A stretch of DNA of 13,201 bases. Origin: an uncultured Gammaproteobacteria bacterium (GTDB lineage Bacteria > Pseudomonadota > Gammaproteobacteria > Pseudomonadales > UBA5518). The stretch is taken from contig CAIXOY010000381.1 in NCBI GenBank assembly GCA_903921135.1, forward strand, positions 1-13,201, read 5' to 3'. Shown here piece after piece: positions 7,269 through 13,201 of the stretch. The first letter of the stretch is position 1. Every line of letters starts with the position of its first letter. Under the pieces are notes generated by a model. It had not been told where the DNA came from and ran no database searches. It saw only the letters and a list, made by a program, of their open reading frames with translations. Position numbers and translations under genes: made by a program.

Positions 7269-8062
7269 GCGGCACCATCCTAGACCGCATCCTGGCGCGC
7301 AAACGCGAGGAAACCGCCGCCCGCAGCGCGCAGCGCAGCCTGCAGGAGCTGCGCGCCGCCTGTGCCGGCGCCTCGGCGCCGCGCGGATTCGGCCGCGCGC
7401 TCGCCGCGCGCCTCGCCGAGGGGCGCAGCGCCGTCATCGCGGAGATCAAGAAGGCCTCGCCCAGCAAGGGACTGATCCGCGCGGACTTCGATCCGCCGGC
7501 GCTTGCCCGCAGTTATGCGGCAGGCGGGGCGAGTTGTCTCTCCGTGCTGACCGACATCGATTTTTTCCAGGGCGCCGATGCCTACCTGCAAGCGGCGCGC
7601 GACGCGGTCGATCTGCCGGTGCTGCGCAAGGATTTCACCATCGACCCGTATCAGGTCGTCGAGGCCCGTGTGCTGGGTGCGGACTGCATCCTGCTGATCG
7701 TGGCCGCCTTCGAGGGGCAGCAGGCGCTGATGCTCGATCTATCGGCGCTGGCGCAGGAACTGGGCATGGACGTGCTGGTCGAGGTGCACGATGCGGCCGA
7801 ACTCGATCGAGCGCTGGATGTGCCGGGGGCCCTGCTCGGCATCAACAACCGTGATCTGCGCAGTTTCGCCACCACGCTCGAGACCACCTTCTCGCTGCTG
7901 CCGCGCATCCCGCCCGGACGCCTCGTGATCACCGAGAGCGGCATCGGCACGGCCGAGGATGTGTCGGCCATGCGCGCCAAGGGTGTGAATGCCTTTCTGG
8001 TCGGTGAGAGCCTGATGCGCTGCCCGGATCCGGGCGAGCGCCTGCGGGAACTGTTCGCCTAG
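7265..8062 (+). CDS. trpC: Indole-3-glycerol-phosphate synthase
   Basis: This 265-residue TIM-barrel enzyme closes and decarboxylates CdRP to indole-3-glycerol phosphate in tryptophan synthesis. The catalytic set is complete: Glu60 and Lys62 (IAEIKKASPSKG), Lys122 (LRKDFTID), Glu173 (LVEVH), Asn194/Asn195 (GINNRDL), and Glu224/Ser225 (ITESGI). The phosphate-site strand FLVGESLM is near the C-terminus. It is monofunctional, with no TrpF half. The start at ATG 7265 gives an ATGA overlap with the trpD stop, and GGAG lies at 7253-7256, 8 nt upstream; both support translational coupling. It ends the trp cluster: the next gene is convergent with only 3 bp between stop codons and no terminator hairpin is visible. 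In Pseudomonas a Crp/Vfr regulator gene follows trpC; it is absent here. Confidence 0.97.
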   Translation: MSGTILDRILARKREETAARSAQRSLQELRAACAGASAPRGFGRALAARLAEGRSAVIAEIKKASPSKGLIRADFDPPALARSYAAGGASCLSVLTDIDFFQGADAYLQAARDAVDLPVLRKDFTIDPYQVVEARVLGADCILLIVAAFEGQQALMLDLSALAQELGMDVLVEVHDAAELDRALDVPGALLGINNRDLRSFATTLETTFSLLPRIPPGRLVITESGIGTAEDVSAMRAKGVNAFLVGESLMRCPDPGERLRELFA

Positions 8063-8065
8063 GTT

Positions 8066-10930
8066 TCAGTCTGCCGGGTTGCCGCGCTGCTGGCTGCGTC
8101 CGAAAGGAAAGGGCGTGACGGTGGAGCGCGCGCGCGCGCCCGGGCCCTCGACGCTCGCGGCATCACCGGCCCGGAAGAACACGTGCAGGCTGATGCCCCC
8201 GGGCACCAGGCGGTGCACCTGCAGGTGTCCGCCCTGCGTGTGGCAGAGCGCCAGCACCTCGGCCAGATCGTCGATGCCGCCCGAGAGCGGACGCGCCGCG
8301 CCAGGCGTGGTGAGGAAGGCGAGGTCTTCGTCGCCGAGTTGCGTGTCGGAATCCTCGATCACCAGTTCCACGAATGCGCCTTCGAAGCCTTCCCGGCAGG
8401 CAATGCAGGCGCGCCTCACGCCGCTCGCGCGGCGCAGCCGGATGCACAGCGTGCCCTCGGCCCCGAGGGCGCGGCGCGCCTGGCGGATACCGCGCAGCAG
8501 GATCTGGTGGAAGACCACCGGCTCGCAGTGCGCGGGTGGCAGGCCCTGCTCGATCTCGTTCTGGAAGTGCGCCGAGGCCGGCAGCAGGATGCGCTCGAGC
8601 TCCATGATTTCCTGCGCGAGCGGTGCCAGCGCCACGAGCGGGCGCGTGCTGGCCGCCTCGCCGTGGCCTGCCGCGTGGTGGATCAGCGCCTGCGCCTGCA
8701 TCGTGGTTTCGACCAGCTGTTCGAGTTGCCGCAGGACATCGGCGTAGTCGCCCGAATCCGTCAGCGCGTCCTCGACGCGGTTGATCACCGAGGCTGTTGC
8801 AGAGTCGAGATCGCGCTGGCGACGGGCGCGCAGGTCGTCAGGCGCGGCGGCTGGCATCAGGCTCGCGCCGGCATCGGCGGGCAAGTCCGCCGCGGCGATC
8901 CACAGCCCGCCAAAACCCTGCAGGGTGCCGTCGTTGCTGCGCACCGGAAACTCGAAGCACCAGCGCTGCGTGCGGGCCGCGCCCACGCCCACGGTACGTA
9001 TCTCGGCGAAGCCCTGCACGCTCGCCTGCAGGTGGCGCTCGTTGTCGTGGAGTTCGGTGGCGAGCTCGTCGGGGAAGACCTCGACGTCGGTCTTCCCGAG
9101 CAGCATGCCTTCCTCGACGCCGAGCAGCCGCTCGAAGGCGCCGTTCAGGGCGGCGTAGCGGCCTTCGACGTCTTTCAGGTACAGCGGCACCGGGAGGCTG
9201 CGCAGCGCAGCGCGGAACTGGCCGCTAGAGGCGCGTGCGTCGCGGCTTTCCTGCACGCGTGCGCTCACGTCGATCAAGGCAAGCACCACGCGGGGTGCCG
9301 CGCCCGGGCGCCCGCGCAGCAGCGTGCTGCGGCACTCCACCCAGTGGTGTCCGTTCTGTGTGTCGAGTTCCACGGTGACCAGGCCCGGGCGGCTGGTGTT
9401 CAGCGTGCGCGTCACCTGATGCAGGCAATCGTCTCCGGCGCGGACACCGAGCAGAGCGGCGAGCGCACGGCCCTCGATGCCTGCGGTGGCATCGCCCAGC
9501 ACGCTGCCTGCCGCAGAAATGCAGTGCTCGATCATGCCGCGCTCGTCGACCAGCAGAGTCGTCACGGGCAGCGAGCGCACGATCGCGCCGGTGAGTTCCT
9601 CCTGAGCGCGGCGGGCAGACTGGCTGCGCACCAGCTCGCTGATGTCCTGCACCTCTACCAGCACATCCCCTTCGGGCAGGCGGCAGAGCTGGAAGCGTCG
9701 CCAGGCGGGCGGGTCGGCACGCGCCAGGAGCAGCGCGTCGTGCTGTTCCGGTATGCCTGTGCCGTGCACGCGGGCGAGTGCATCTTCCAGACGGAAATTG
9801 TCGCAGGCGGGCAGAGCGTCTGCGGCCCGGTCCGAACCGGACTGTGAGGCGCCGGTTGCGTCAGCAGCGGCGGCGTCGTTGCGCCACAGCACGTGGAACA
9901 CGCCCTCGGCATCCGGGCTGCAGAGCAGCATCGCGGTCTGGGCGTGGTGGGAGAGCTCTGTGCTGCCTGCGACAGCAGTTCTGGCCGCTGTTGCAGGCGC
10001 TGTCTGAGGGGTTTCAATGACTGCCTGCGGCGCGCTGCCGCTGGGGGGTGTGGCGCTCGCCGTGGTTGCCTCCGCCGCCGGTGCCTGCGCTGTGGCCGGT
10101 GCCTGCGTGGGCTCCGCCATGCTGCGCTCGTGCAGGTGCCCGATCGCATCGGCGGCAGCCGCGTCAACGAAACGCCCGCTTACCGCGACGGGCGCACCGC
10201 TCGCATCCGATTCCACCGCGATGCCCGTGCTGCGCACGTCTATCCAGCCGCCGCTGCGCTTGCGCAAGCGGTAGTTGAGCGCCGCCGGCGTGGCACCGTC
10301 CAGCGCGGCCTGTACGGCGCTCACCAGCGGATCGAGGTCGGTGTGGTGAAGCAGGGATTTCCAGTCACCGATGGTGTTGCCGATATCGCCGGGGCCGAAG
10401 CCGAGCCTGTCGAGCGTGAGCGGGTCGAAGCTCGCGCGTTGCTCGACGAGGGCGATGCGCCAGGAACCTTGTGCAGCAGCGGCGGCAACTGCGGGAATGT
10501 GCGCGGCCGGCGGCAGGGCCGCCACGGGCGCGGCGACCGGAGGCTCCAGCAAGGAGGCCAGCGTGTTCGCCGAGAGTTCCCGCGCGAGCAGCAGCTCTCC
10601 CATGCCTTCGCGCAGCCACTGCACCACCTCGGCGCGGTCGCCGTGACGGCTCGACTCGCCGAGTACGCCCGCTACGCGCAGGCCCGGCGCCGCCTGGCGC
10701 ACGCGGGCCAGCAGCCGCTGCGCCGCCATGCCGCCCGCGCCGGGTTCGAGCAGGCAGAGCGAGCAGCCGGGCGCCGCGAGCGGGATGTCGTCGGGGATGC
10801 GTTCGGGTACGACCGCTTCAGGCCAGGGCTCGGGCAGGGCGCGCAGCAGCCCGCGCAGGAGTTGCACCAGCACCGGGTCTTCGCAAAGCAGCAGCACGCG
10901 GCTGCGCGGTCGTGAGGTGGGGGTTGCCAT
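8066..10930 (-). CDS. Multi-PAS protein with degenerate receiver and degenerate histidine-kinase ATPase domain
   Basis: A 954-residue soluble protein with no TM helix. Probable architecture: receiver-like domain (about 10-130); PAS with PAS_3 character (about 155-257); Ala/Pro/Thr-rich linker (262-326); weak PAS-like segment (about 327-433); PAS (about 441-560); PAS (about 567-683, YLKDVEGRYAALNGAFERLLG, then GKTDVEVFP); DHp-like helices (about 700-760); HATPase-like domain (about 766-922); basic tail. Histidine-kinase chemistry looks lost. There is no H-[ED]-x-x-[NT]-P or HDFNN phosphoacceptor; the N-box reads HQILLRGIRQARRA with Gln817 for Asn; the G1 motif reads DSDTQ (860-864) for DxGxG; G2 reads GGIDDL (884-889) for GxGLGL. 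GGHLQV (900-905), normally after the G2 helix, confirms the alignment. The receiver has Glu62 instead of the phosphorylated Asp. An RBS AGGGA (10939-10935) supports the start. It follows rhlB by 105 bp. Automated annotation would probably say 'PAS domain S-box / sensor histidine kinase'; I predict a non-catalytic signalling scaffold. Confidence 0.85.
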   Translation of the reverse strand: MATPTSRPRSRVLLLCEDPVLVQLLRGLLRALPEPWPEAVVPERIPDDIPLAAPGCSLCLLEPGAGGMAAQRLLARVRQAAPGLRVAGVLGESSRHGDRAEVVQWLREGMGELLLARELSANTLASLLEPPVAAPVAALPPAAHIPAVAAAAAQGSWRIALVEQRASFDPLTLDRLGFGPGDIGNTIGDWKSLLHHTDLDPLVSAVQAALDGATPAALNYRLRKRSGGWIDVRSTGIAVESDASGAPVAVSGRFVDAAAADAIGHLHERSMAEPTQAPATAQAPAAEATTASATPPSGSAPQAVIETPQTAPATAARTAVAGSTELSHHAQTAMLLCSPDAEGVFHVLWRNDAAAADATGASQSGSDRAADALPACDNFRLEDALARVHGTGIPEQHDALLLARADPPAWRRFQLCRLPEGDVLVEVQDISELVRSQSARRAQEELTGAIVRSLPVTTLLVDERGMIEHCISAAGSVLGDATAGIEGRALAALLGVRAGDDCLHQVTRTLNTSRPGLVTVELDTQNGHHWVECRSTLLRGRPGAAPRVVLALIDVSARVQESRDARASSGQFRAALRSLPVPLYLKDVEGRYAALNGAFERLLGVEEGMLLGKTDVEVFPDELATELHDNERHLQASVQGFAEIRTVGVGAARTQRWCFEFPVRSNDGTLQGFGGLWIAAADLPADAGASLMPAAAPDDLRARRQRDLDSATASVINRVEDALTDSGDYADVLRQLEQLVETTMQAQALIHHAAGHGEAASTRPLVALAPLAQEIMELERILLPASAHFQNEIEQGLPPAHCEPVVFHQILLRGIRQARRALGAEGTLCIRLRRASGVRRACIACREGFEGAFVELVIEDSDTQLGDEDLAFLTTPGAARPLSGGIDDLAEVLALCHTQGGHLQVHRLVPGGISLHVFFRAGDAASVEGPGARARSTVTPFPFGRSQQRGNPAD
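8126..8139. repeat. Alternating GC dinucleotide tract
   Basis: A 14-base run of alternating G and C lies inside the C-terminal tail of the PAS protein gene, where it encodes Arg-Ala-Arg (GARARST context). Such tracts are prone to slippage and to Z-DNA formation. A 2-bp change here would alter only the last 20 or so residues of the protein. Confidence 0.8.
9953..10147 (-). other. Ala/Pro/Thr-rich linker inside the PAS protein
   Basis: Residues about 262-326 of the PAS protein are low-complexity (Ala, Thr, Pro, Gln, Ser), with repeated units such as TQAPATAQAPAAE. They separate the first PAS domain from the remaining domains. This looks like a flexible interdomain tether rather than a folded domain, and is the part most likely to vary in length between strains. 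Confidence 0.7.
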
Positions 10931-10992
10931 GGCTTCCCTGTGGGCGGGAGCCGTGAGTGTGGCTGTGCCCGCTGATGCCCCGGGATTCTAGG

Positions 10993-11022
10993 GGGACGAG
11001 TGGGCGCTTGGCCACACGTCCC
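10993..11022 (-). terminator. Hairpin just after rhlB (terminator-like, no U-tract)
   Basis: An imperfect inverted repeat lies 13 bp beyond the rhlB stop. The arms GGGACG-A-GTGG (10993-11003) and CCAC-A-CGTCCC (11012-11022) pair over 11 positions with one A/A mismatch, around an 8-nt loop. Read on the minus strand it is not followed by a run of U, so it is not a canonical intrinsic terminator. It could be a weak terminator, an mRNA 3'-end stabiliser or an attenuator before the PAS gene. A weak promoter-like pair (TGGCCA 11014-11009, 18 bp, TAGAAT 10990-10985, minus strand) overlaps its loop and one arm. Confidence 0.45.
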
Positions 11023-11035
11023 GCACGGCTGGCCC

Positions 11036-12244
11036 TCAGCGCCGGTGTTCGAGCAGTTCGGGGCCGGGTTGGGTGCAGGGCAGCTTCTGGCCGAGCAGTT
11101 GCTCGATCGGGCCGAGCAGGAAGGCGTCGTCTTCGCAGGCGAAGCTGATGGACGTACCCGAGGCGCCGGCGCGACCGGTGCGCCCGATACGGTGCACGTA
11201 GTCGTCAGGGTCTTCCGGCAAGGTGAAGTTGATGACGTGCGTGACGCCATCGACATGGATGCCGCGCCCGGCCACGTCGGTAGCCACGAGCACGCGGTAG
11301 GCGCCGCTGCGGAAGGCCTCGAGCGTTTTCAGGCGCTTTTGTTGCGGCACTTCGCCCGAGAGGATGCCGCAGCTCATGCCGGCGCGCTCGAGGCGCTCGT
11401 GCAGGCGGCGCACCTGGTCGCGGCGGTTGGCGAAAATCATCACGCTCTGCGCCTCAGGGCTGCGCAGCACGTTCAGCAGCAGGTCGAGTTTCTTGCGCGC
11501 CTCGACGATGTAGACGATCTGGTCCACGTCCTTGGCGGCCACGCTCTGCGGCTCGATCTCGACACGCACGGGCTCGTGCGTCCACTGGTCCGAGAGCCGC
11601 ACGACCTCTTCGGTAAAGGTGGCGCTGAAGAACATCGTCTGACGGTGCGACTTGGGCGGCGTCTGCCGGATGATGCGGCGCACCTGCGGTATGAAGCCCA
11701 TGTCGAGCATGCGGTCGGCTTCGTCGATCACCAGGAGTTCGATGCGGTCGAGGTGGATCTCGCGCTGGCTGTGGAAGTCCATCAGGCGGCCCGGCGTGGC
11801 GACCAGAATGTCGACGAAGCGGCTGGCGAGTTCCTTGCGCTGGCGGTCGTAGTCCATGCCGCCTATCAGGGTCACGACGTGGAAGCCGGTGTATTTCGCC
11901 AGCGCTTCGGCGTCTTTGGCGATCTGCAGCACCAGTTCGCGCGTGGGCGCGATCACCAGCGCGCGCGGCTCGCCGGCGTAGCGCGGCTCGTCAGCGGGGT
12001 TGGTCAACAGATCAGTGAGGATGGTGAGCAGGAAGGCGGCCGTTTTGCCGGTGCCGGTCTGCGCCTTGCCGATGCAATCGTTGCCGACCAGCGTGTGCGG
12101 GAGAACCTCCTGCTGGATCGGCGTGCAGTGCGTGAAACCGAGATCGTCGATGGCGCGGAGCAGCGGCTCGGGAAGGCCCAGTTCGCGGAAGCCCATGCGG
12201 GGGGGCTCGATGACCGGGGCGGTATCGGAGGGGAGATCCTGCAT
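11036..12244 (-). CDS. rhlB: ATP-dependent DEAD-box RNA helicase, RhlB type
   Basis: A 402-residue RNA helicase. In E. coli and pseudomonads RhlB unwinds RNA within the RNase E degradosome. All core motifs are present: an upstream aromatic Phe19 with Q-motif TPIQ (Gln44), motif I AQTGTGKT (61-68), Ia PTREL (100-104), TPGR (150-153), DEAD (174-177), SAT (207-209), motif V ATDVAGRGIH (321-330), motif VI HRIGRTGRAG (351-360). RhlB rather than RhlE, SrmB or DeaD is indicated by MDYDRQRKEL, FIPQVRRIIRQTPPKS, FTLPEDPDDYVHRIG and the ending SISFACEDDAFLLGPIEQLLG. It stops soon after the core, without the long basic tail of some helicases. The chosen start is ATG 12244; a TTG immediately upstream (12247) is in frame but a poorer candidate. 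Shine-Dalgarno match is weak. The rne gene is not nearby. Confidence 0.95.
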   Translation of the reverse strand: MQDLPSDTAPVIEPPRMGFRELGLPEPLLRAIDDLGFTHCTPIQQEVLPHTLVGNDCIGKAQTGTGKTAAFLLTILTDLLTNPADEPRYAGEPRALVIAPTRELVLQIAKDAEALAKYTGFHVVTLIGGMDYDRQRKELASRFVDILVATPGRLMDFHSQREIHLDRIELLVIDEADRMLDMGFIPQVRRIIRQTPPKSHRQTMFFSATFTEEVVRLSDQWTHEPVRVEIEPQSVAAKDVDQIVYIVEARKKLDLLLNVLRSPEAQSVMIFANRRDQVRRLHERLERAGMSCGILSGEVPQQKRLKTLEAFRSGAYRVLVATDVAGRGIHVDGVTHVINFTLPEDPDDYVHRIGRTGRAGASGTSISFACEDDAFLLGPIEQLLGQKLPCTQPGPELLEHRR

Positions 12245-12377
12245 CAAAGCGTGCGTCCGTCACGTGATAAGCGCCGCAGCTTAGCCGTTGCGGGGTGGAT
12301 GCGGCAAATTAATGAAGGGCATGGCCCTGACTGTGCCAGCGGCTGTGCTCGAATCGCGGGCATGGGTCCGCCCCAAC
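12245..12377 (-). promoter_or_regulatory. Upstream region of rhlB, probable promoter
   Basis: About 130 bp without a gene lie between the hairpin after the PA4642-family gene and the rhlB start. An AT-rich patch in otherwise GC-rich DNA (aaattaatg, around 12305-12313) and a TTGCCG on the minus strand (12308-12303) could be promoter elements, but no well-spaced good -10 follows: TAAGCT at 18 bp is poor. An 8-bp palindrome TCACGTGA (12260-12267) lies just before the start codon and could be a protein site or chance. Only the general role as the rhlB leader is reasonable. Confidence 0.35.
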
Positions 12378-12396
12378 GCCTGCCCCCAGGGCAGGC
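12378..12396 (-). terminator. Perfect GC hairpin directly after the PA4642-family stop codon
   Basis: GCCTGCCC-CCA-GGGCAGGC is a perfect 8-bp stem with a 3-nt loop. It abuts the stop codon of the small gene and would fold at the 3' end of the gatB-PA4642 transcript. No U-run follows on the minus strand (the next bases are GTTGGGG), so it is terminator-like rather than canonical; a 3'-end stabilising or Rho-assisted role is also possible. Confidence 0.5.
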
Positions 12397-12690
12397 TCAG
12401 ACGTGGCGCTCGAGGGCAGCGGCGAAAGGCGCGCCGTGGGCGTGGTGTGCAAGCTCTTCGAGCAGCGTGCGGCCCTCGGGCCCGCGTGTATCGAGCTTGC
12501 CGCCCGCGCCGACGAACAGCTCCACGAAGTCCTCGAAATCCTCCACGCGCATGCTCTGGTAGGCGCGGCGCAGGCGGTGGAAGTCGGCGTCGGCACCGGC
12601 CGGCGCTTCGAGTTCGAGGAAGCTGCGTACCCGCTCCGGGGTCCAGACTTCATCGACGACTTTTTTCTTGTCCTTGCGTGCAGGCAACAT
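12397..12690 (-). CDS. PA4642-family small protein of unknown function
   Basis: A 97-residue cytosolic protein resembling the Pseudomonas 'PA4642 family' of uncharacterised proteins. The pattern is a Lys-rich start (MLPARKDKKKVVDE), a WTPERVRSFLELEAP segment, then ADFHRLRRAYQSMRVEDFEDFVELFVGAGG and a GPEGRTLLEELAHHAHG segment near the end. It is mostly helical with many acidic and aromatic residues; I see no catalytic motif, metal site or signal peptide. The Ala-Tyr-x-x-Met-Arg-x-x-Asp-Phe core is what I rely on for family recognition, from memory and not from a search. It starts 4 bp after the gatB stop, and its Shine-Dalgarno GGGGAG lies inside the last codons of gatB, so the two are translationally coupled and co-transcribed. 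A perfect hairpin follows its stop codon. Function unknown. Confidence 0.82.
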   Translation of the reverse strand: MLPARKDKKKVVDEVWTPERVRSFLELEAPAGADADFHRLRRAYQSMRVEDFEDFVELFVGAGGKLDTRGPEGRTLLEELAHHAHGAPFAAALERHV

Positions 12691-12694
12691 CGTT

Positions 12695-13201
12695 TCACTC
12701 CCCGTCCAGACGCTCGCGCAGCAGATCGTTCACCTGCTGCGGGTTGGCTTTGCCCTGACTCGCTTTCATCACCTGCCCCACGAAGAAGCCGAACATGCGC
12801 TGGCGCTTGTCGGCTGGCGTGGCGCGGTACTGCTCCACCTGGCCGGCGTTCGCGGCCAGTGCGGCATCCACCAGTTGCGCGATGGCGCCGGAATCGGCGA
12901 CCTGGCGCAGGCCGCGGGCGTCGATGATGGCGTCGGGCTCGCCTTCGCCGGCCCACATAGCCTCGAAGACGGTCTTGGCGATCTTGCCCGAGAGGGTGTT
13001 GTCGTGGATGCGTGCGATCAGCGCGCCGAGCGATGTGGCAGGCACCGGCGATGCAGTCACTTCCAGGCCGTCGCGGTTCAGCCGCGCCAGCAGTTCCGAG
13101 AGCACCCAGTTGGCAGCGGTCTTGGCATCGCCCGCCACGCCCGCGGCCTCCTCGAAGTAGTCCGCCAGTTCACGGCTCGCAGCAAGTTGCGCGGCGTCGT
13201 A
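12695..13201 (-). CDS. gatB: Asp/Glu-tRNA(Asn/Gln) amidotransferase subunit B, C-terminal part (5' end outside window)
   Basis: The minus-strand frame is open to the window edge, giving 168 C-terminal residues. GatB is the kinase and tRNA-binding subunit of GatCAB, which converts mischarged Glu-tRNA(Gln) and/or Asp-tRNA(Asn) to the correct species. What remains is the end of the cradle/helical region (YDAAQLAASRELADYFEEAA, then TAANWVLSELLARLN) and the C-terminal YqeY-like tail domain that grips the tRNA elbow (LIARIHDNTLSGKIAKTVFE, RGLRQVADSGAIAQLVDAAL, FFVGQVMKASQGKANPQQVN, LLRERL). The ending is the family's usual one, so this 3' end is intact. A GTG at 13138 is an internal Val, not a start. 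The catalytic kinase domain and, presumably, gatA/gatC lie beyond the window. Confidence 0.96.
   Translation of the reverse strand, partial: YDAAQLAASRELADYFEEAAGVAGDAKTAANWVLSELLARLNRDGLEVTASPVPATSLGALIARIHDNTLSGKIAKTVFEAMWAGEGEPDAIIDARGLRQVADSGAIAQLVDAALAANAGQVEQYRATPADKRQRMFGFFVGQVMKASQGKANPQQVNDLLRERLDGE

Noticed and set aside
8183..9847. A 554-codon open frame on the + strand opposite the PAS protein gene
   Set aside because: Composition is Arg/Ala/Gln-rich and domain-free; the minus strand gives clear PAS and HATPase-like sequence with an RBS.
12245..12247. TTG start codon one codon before the rhlB ATG
   Set aside because: It adds one residue only; ATG is the more likely start and there is no strong RBS favouring the TTG.
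12260..12293. TCACGTGA palindrome and CCGCA...TGCGG inverted repeat upstream of rhlB as operators
   Set aside because: Both are short and of the kind expected by chance in GC-rich DNA; mentioned as context only and not called as sites.
11000..12562. A 520-codon open frame on the + strand opposite rhlB
   Set aside because: It is the antisense of rhlB, very rich in His, Gly, Arg and Val with no recognisable motif. Long antisense frames are expected in GC-rich genes with biased third positions.
1..13201. Mobile elements, integrase sites, CRISPR arrays, tRNAs
   Set aside because: I saw no transposase motifs, terminal inverted repeats, regularly spaced repeats or tRNA cloverleaf sequences; composition looks uniform throughout.

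Overview
This 13.2 kb window looks like ordinary chromosome from a GC-rich gammaproteobacterium of the Pseudomonas / marine Cellvibrionales-Halieaceae type. The evidence is a strongly Pseudomonas-like RhlB helicase, a PA4642-family small protein (known mainly from that part of the Gammaproteobacteria), a monofunctional trpC in a trpG-trpD-trpC cluster that lacks trpE (the pseudomonad arrangement), and uniformly GC-rich codon third positions. The genus is an inference. I see no IS elements, phage genes, tRNA, rRNA, CRISPR or obvious islands. Coding density is very high: the largest gaps are about 150, 134 and 105 bp, so no stretch over 300 bp lacks a gene.

Layout, left to right. Bases 1-444 (+) are the 3' end of a GT4-type glycosyltransferase. 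It converges on, and shares a CTAG stop with, a three-gene minus-strand operon (5480 to 441). That operon encodes a PrtD-type type I secretion ABC exporter, its HlyD-type membrane fusion protein, and a CHASE2-domain class III adenylate cyclase, joined by a 10 bp gap and then a 1 bp overlap. A 134 bp divergent promoter region separates it from trpG-trpD-trpC (5615-8062, +), three tightly spaced tryptophan genes. trpC ends 3 bp from the end of a convergent 954-residue gene (10930 to 8066, -). This encodes a cytosolic protein with a receiver-like N-terminus, several PAS domains and a histidine-kinase-like C-terminus whose catalytic motifs all appear lost. It lies 105 bp downstream of rhlB (12244 to 11036, -), with a hairpin between them. 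Upstream again on the minus strand are a PA4642-family protein and the 3' end of gatB, 4 bp apart.

How the genes may work together. The exporter and fusion protein form two thirds of a type I secretion channel; the outer-membrane TolC partner and any secreted substrate are not in the window. Co-transcription with a periplasm-sensing cyclase suggests a link between envelope sensing, cAMP and secretion (inference). trpGDC supplies the glutaminase, phosphoribosyltransferase and indole-glycerol-phosphate synthase steps of tryptophan synthesis. gatB serves tRNA-dependent amidation and rhlB RNA turnover.

The most unusual item is the PAS protein: a multi-PAS pseudo-histidine-kinase with a pseudo-receiver, positioned behind an RNA helicase gene. 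It is probably a non-enzymatic signalling or scaffold protein. I did not find a convincing wholly new multi-gene system.
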